This document shows, one piece after another, positions 63,974-64,000 of a stretch of DNA of 64,000 nt (the stretch's first letter is position 1; the number at the start of each line of letters is the position of its first letter). Source of the stretch: Scolanthus callimorphus (lineage: Eukaryota > Cnidaria > Anthozoa > Actiniaria > Edwardsiidae); contig CM066916.1 of assembly GCA_033964015.1 (NCBI GenBank), forward strand, positions 32,381,404-32,445,403, in the 5' to 3' direction. Made by a program: the position numbers and the translations under genes. The notes under the pieces are model-generated. The model did no database searches. It was not told the origin of the DNA and saw only the letters and a program-made list of their open reading frames with translations.

Positions 63974-64000
63974 GTAAGGGTACAACCCCTTTAGTCTAGA

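Overview
The window is nuclear DNA of an animal. It has spliced, metazoan-type genes with GT-AG introns, very few exons, and a dense load of short inverted-repeat transposons (MITEs), minisatellites and retrotransposon fragments. The gene set (a CRP/CSRP LIM protein, a branched-chain aminotransferase, an R3HCC1/R3HCC1L-type protein, a pentraxin/LamG-like gene and a PRD-class homeobox exon) together with the MITE style suggests a cnidarian, most likely an anthozoan such as a stony coral. That assignment is inference; nothing in the window proves the species.

Layout. 1-7.4 kb: retrotransposon wreckage. It holds two LINE reverse-transcriptase fragments and a degenerate minus-strand Ty3/gypsy element bounded by two ~236-bp direct repeats that look like LTRs (1044-1279 and 5524-5760). 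The gypsy element carries protease and RT remnants, a nested 0.68-kb insertion in pol, and an 84-bp minisatellite next to the 5' LTR. 7.4-20.9 kb: mostly non-coding, with several MITEs, a compound fold-back element, a 31-bp minisatellite (17.8-19.2 kb), a possible 3' end of an unknown minus-strand gene (16.1-16.6 kb), and a hAT-type MITE with a perfect 8-bp target duplication. 21.9-22.0 kb: an orphan exon encoding the first ~46 residues of a homeodomain. 25.5-27.9 kb: the 3' end of a pentraxin-like gene with an apparent frameshift. 28-35.8 kb: MITEs and unannotated DNA. 35.9-38.9 kb: a complete two-LIM CRP gene whose first intron is filled by a 22-bp satellite. 39-42 kb: palindromic MITEs. 42.3-50.7 kb: a full 13-exon BCAT gene on the minus strand. 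51-58.9 kb: an R3HCC1L-like gene, head-to-head with BCAT. 60.6-64 kb: the 5' part of a gene with a signal peptide followed by a run of tiny symmetric phase-1 exons, continuing beyond the window.

The genes do not form an operon or shared pathway. The BCAT and R3HCC1L-like genes are divergent neighbours that may share a promoter region. The most unusual item is the terminal micro-exon secreted or membrane protein. Next come tandem partial copies of a BCAT exon with its splice acceptor, single-event frameshifts in BCAT and the pentraxin gene, and several datable nested transposon insertions with intact target-site duplications.
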